NCBI GenBank assembly: GCA_029027985.1
Contig: CP119076.1
Location: forward strand, 2,664,422 to 2,728,421
DNA: 64,000 nucleotides
Direction of reading: 5' to 3'
Origin: Klebsiella aerogenes
Lineage (GTDB): Bacteria; Pseudomonadota; Gammaproteobacteria; Enterobacterales; Enterobacteriaceae
A program made the position numbers and the translations under genes. The notes beneath the pieces were generated by a model that was not told where the DNA came from, searched no databases, and was given only the letters and a program-made list of their open reading frames with translations. This document shows, piece by piece, positions 63,752-64,000 of this stretch. How positions within the stretch are numbered: the first letter of the stretch is position 1; every line of letters begins with the position of its first letter.

Positions 63752-63781
63752 CCAGACTGAGAAAATAATATCTCGGTCTGG
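63752..63781 (+). terminator. Terminator of the alginate lyase-family gene
   Basis: CCAGACTGAGA and TCTCGGTCTGG pair (one G-U) around AAATAATA and are followed by TATTTAATT. Confidence 0.75.
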
Positions 63782-64000
63782 TATTTAATTACAAACTTAG
63801 ACCATAAACATCTTGATAAAATGCCATCAACTTTGCGAGCAATGATGCACCAGCTCTAGCGTTCATCGCGACGATACACAGGGAGAGATCTGACCCTGAC
63901 CCCGAAGATGCCCCAGTCATAATCAGGAATAACCGACCTCATGTTGGTTGCATATTCTGGCAACCGGCAGATTTCTCGGCGAATTCAGATCTGTTATCGG
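63782..64000. other. Window end without a recognised gene
   Basis: A minus-strand frame of 43 codons runs from 63920 to 63789 (MTGASSGSGSDLSLCIVAMN and onward to YGLSL). It has no clear ribosome site and no known family. Two other minus-strand frames enter from beyond 64000 and stop near 63925-63945; they are too short to identify. Confidence 0.2.

Overview
The window looks like chromosomal DNA of a Klebsiella/Raoultella-type enterobacterium. The gene order gapC-ydcF ... hrpA-azoR-paaYX-paaKJIHGFEDCBA-paaZ-tynA-feaB-feaR-ydbL-ynbE-ydbH-ldhA-hslJ-ydbJ-nifJ(ydbK)-micC-ompN-uspF follows the Escherichia coli K-12 map closely, and the proteins are near-identical in length to their E. coli counterparts. 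It is interrupted by blocks absent from E. coli at these places. No rRNA, tRNA or CRISPR array was seen.

Layout. 1-3.9 kb: the start of a MocR/GntR regulator, a GNAT acetyltransferase, a secreted endonuclease/exonuclease/phosphatase-fold protein, an intact gapC, and ydcF. 4.0-5.7 kb: an IS200/IS605-type element with divergent tnpB and tnpA. 5.7-15.1 kb: an arginine-catabolism block with the operon astC-A-D-B-E, an amino-acid permease as sixth gene, and a glutamate dehydrogenase divergent from astC; together these would import an amino acid, degrade arginine to glutamate, and carry glutamate on to 2-oxoglutarate. 15.1-20.7 kb: tandem REP-like repeats and a MarR-MFS-HlyD-outer-membrane-factor efflux operon ending in an O-methyltransferase gene. 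20.8-25.5 kb: hrpA and azoR. 25.5-39.0 kb: the complete phenylacetate pathway (PaaK ligase, PaaABCE epoxidase with PaaD, PaaG isomerase, PaaZ ring cleavage, PaaF/H/J beta-oxidation, PaaI/PaaY thioesterase-type proteins, PaaX repressor). 39.2-45.2 kb: TynA and FeaB turn phenylethylamine into phenylacetate, feeding the paa pathway, under FeaR. 45.2-51.0 kb: the YdbH/YnbE/YdbL envelope module, a small DedA-like protein, ldhA, hslJ and ydbJ.

51.1-56.5 kb is a decayed prophage. Only pieces of its structural genes remain (portal, DUF4054 head protein, neck protein, Gp138-type spike, tail fibre), several joined by internal deletions. It also carries a membrane-anchored Mrr-like nuclease, a small unknown gene and the C-terminal part of a tyrosine integrase. 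56.6-62.3 kb returns to the core: nifJ, the sRNA gene micC, ompN and uspF. 62.3-64 kb holds a chimeric IS3/IS200 scar, a putative secreted alginate-lyase-family protein and unassigned DNA.

Regulatory sites found by eye include PaaX operators (TGATTC-N27-GAATCA before paaA, N26 at paaX), FeaR-type sites before tynA and feaB, a palindrome at the marR promoter, and many terminators. Most regions read as ordinary enterobacterial core genome. The best candidates for new biology are the ast-permease-dehydrogenase block, the methyltransferase-containing efflux operon, the prophage nuclease, and the regulatory motifs. No clearly unprecedented multi-gene system was found.
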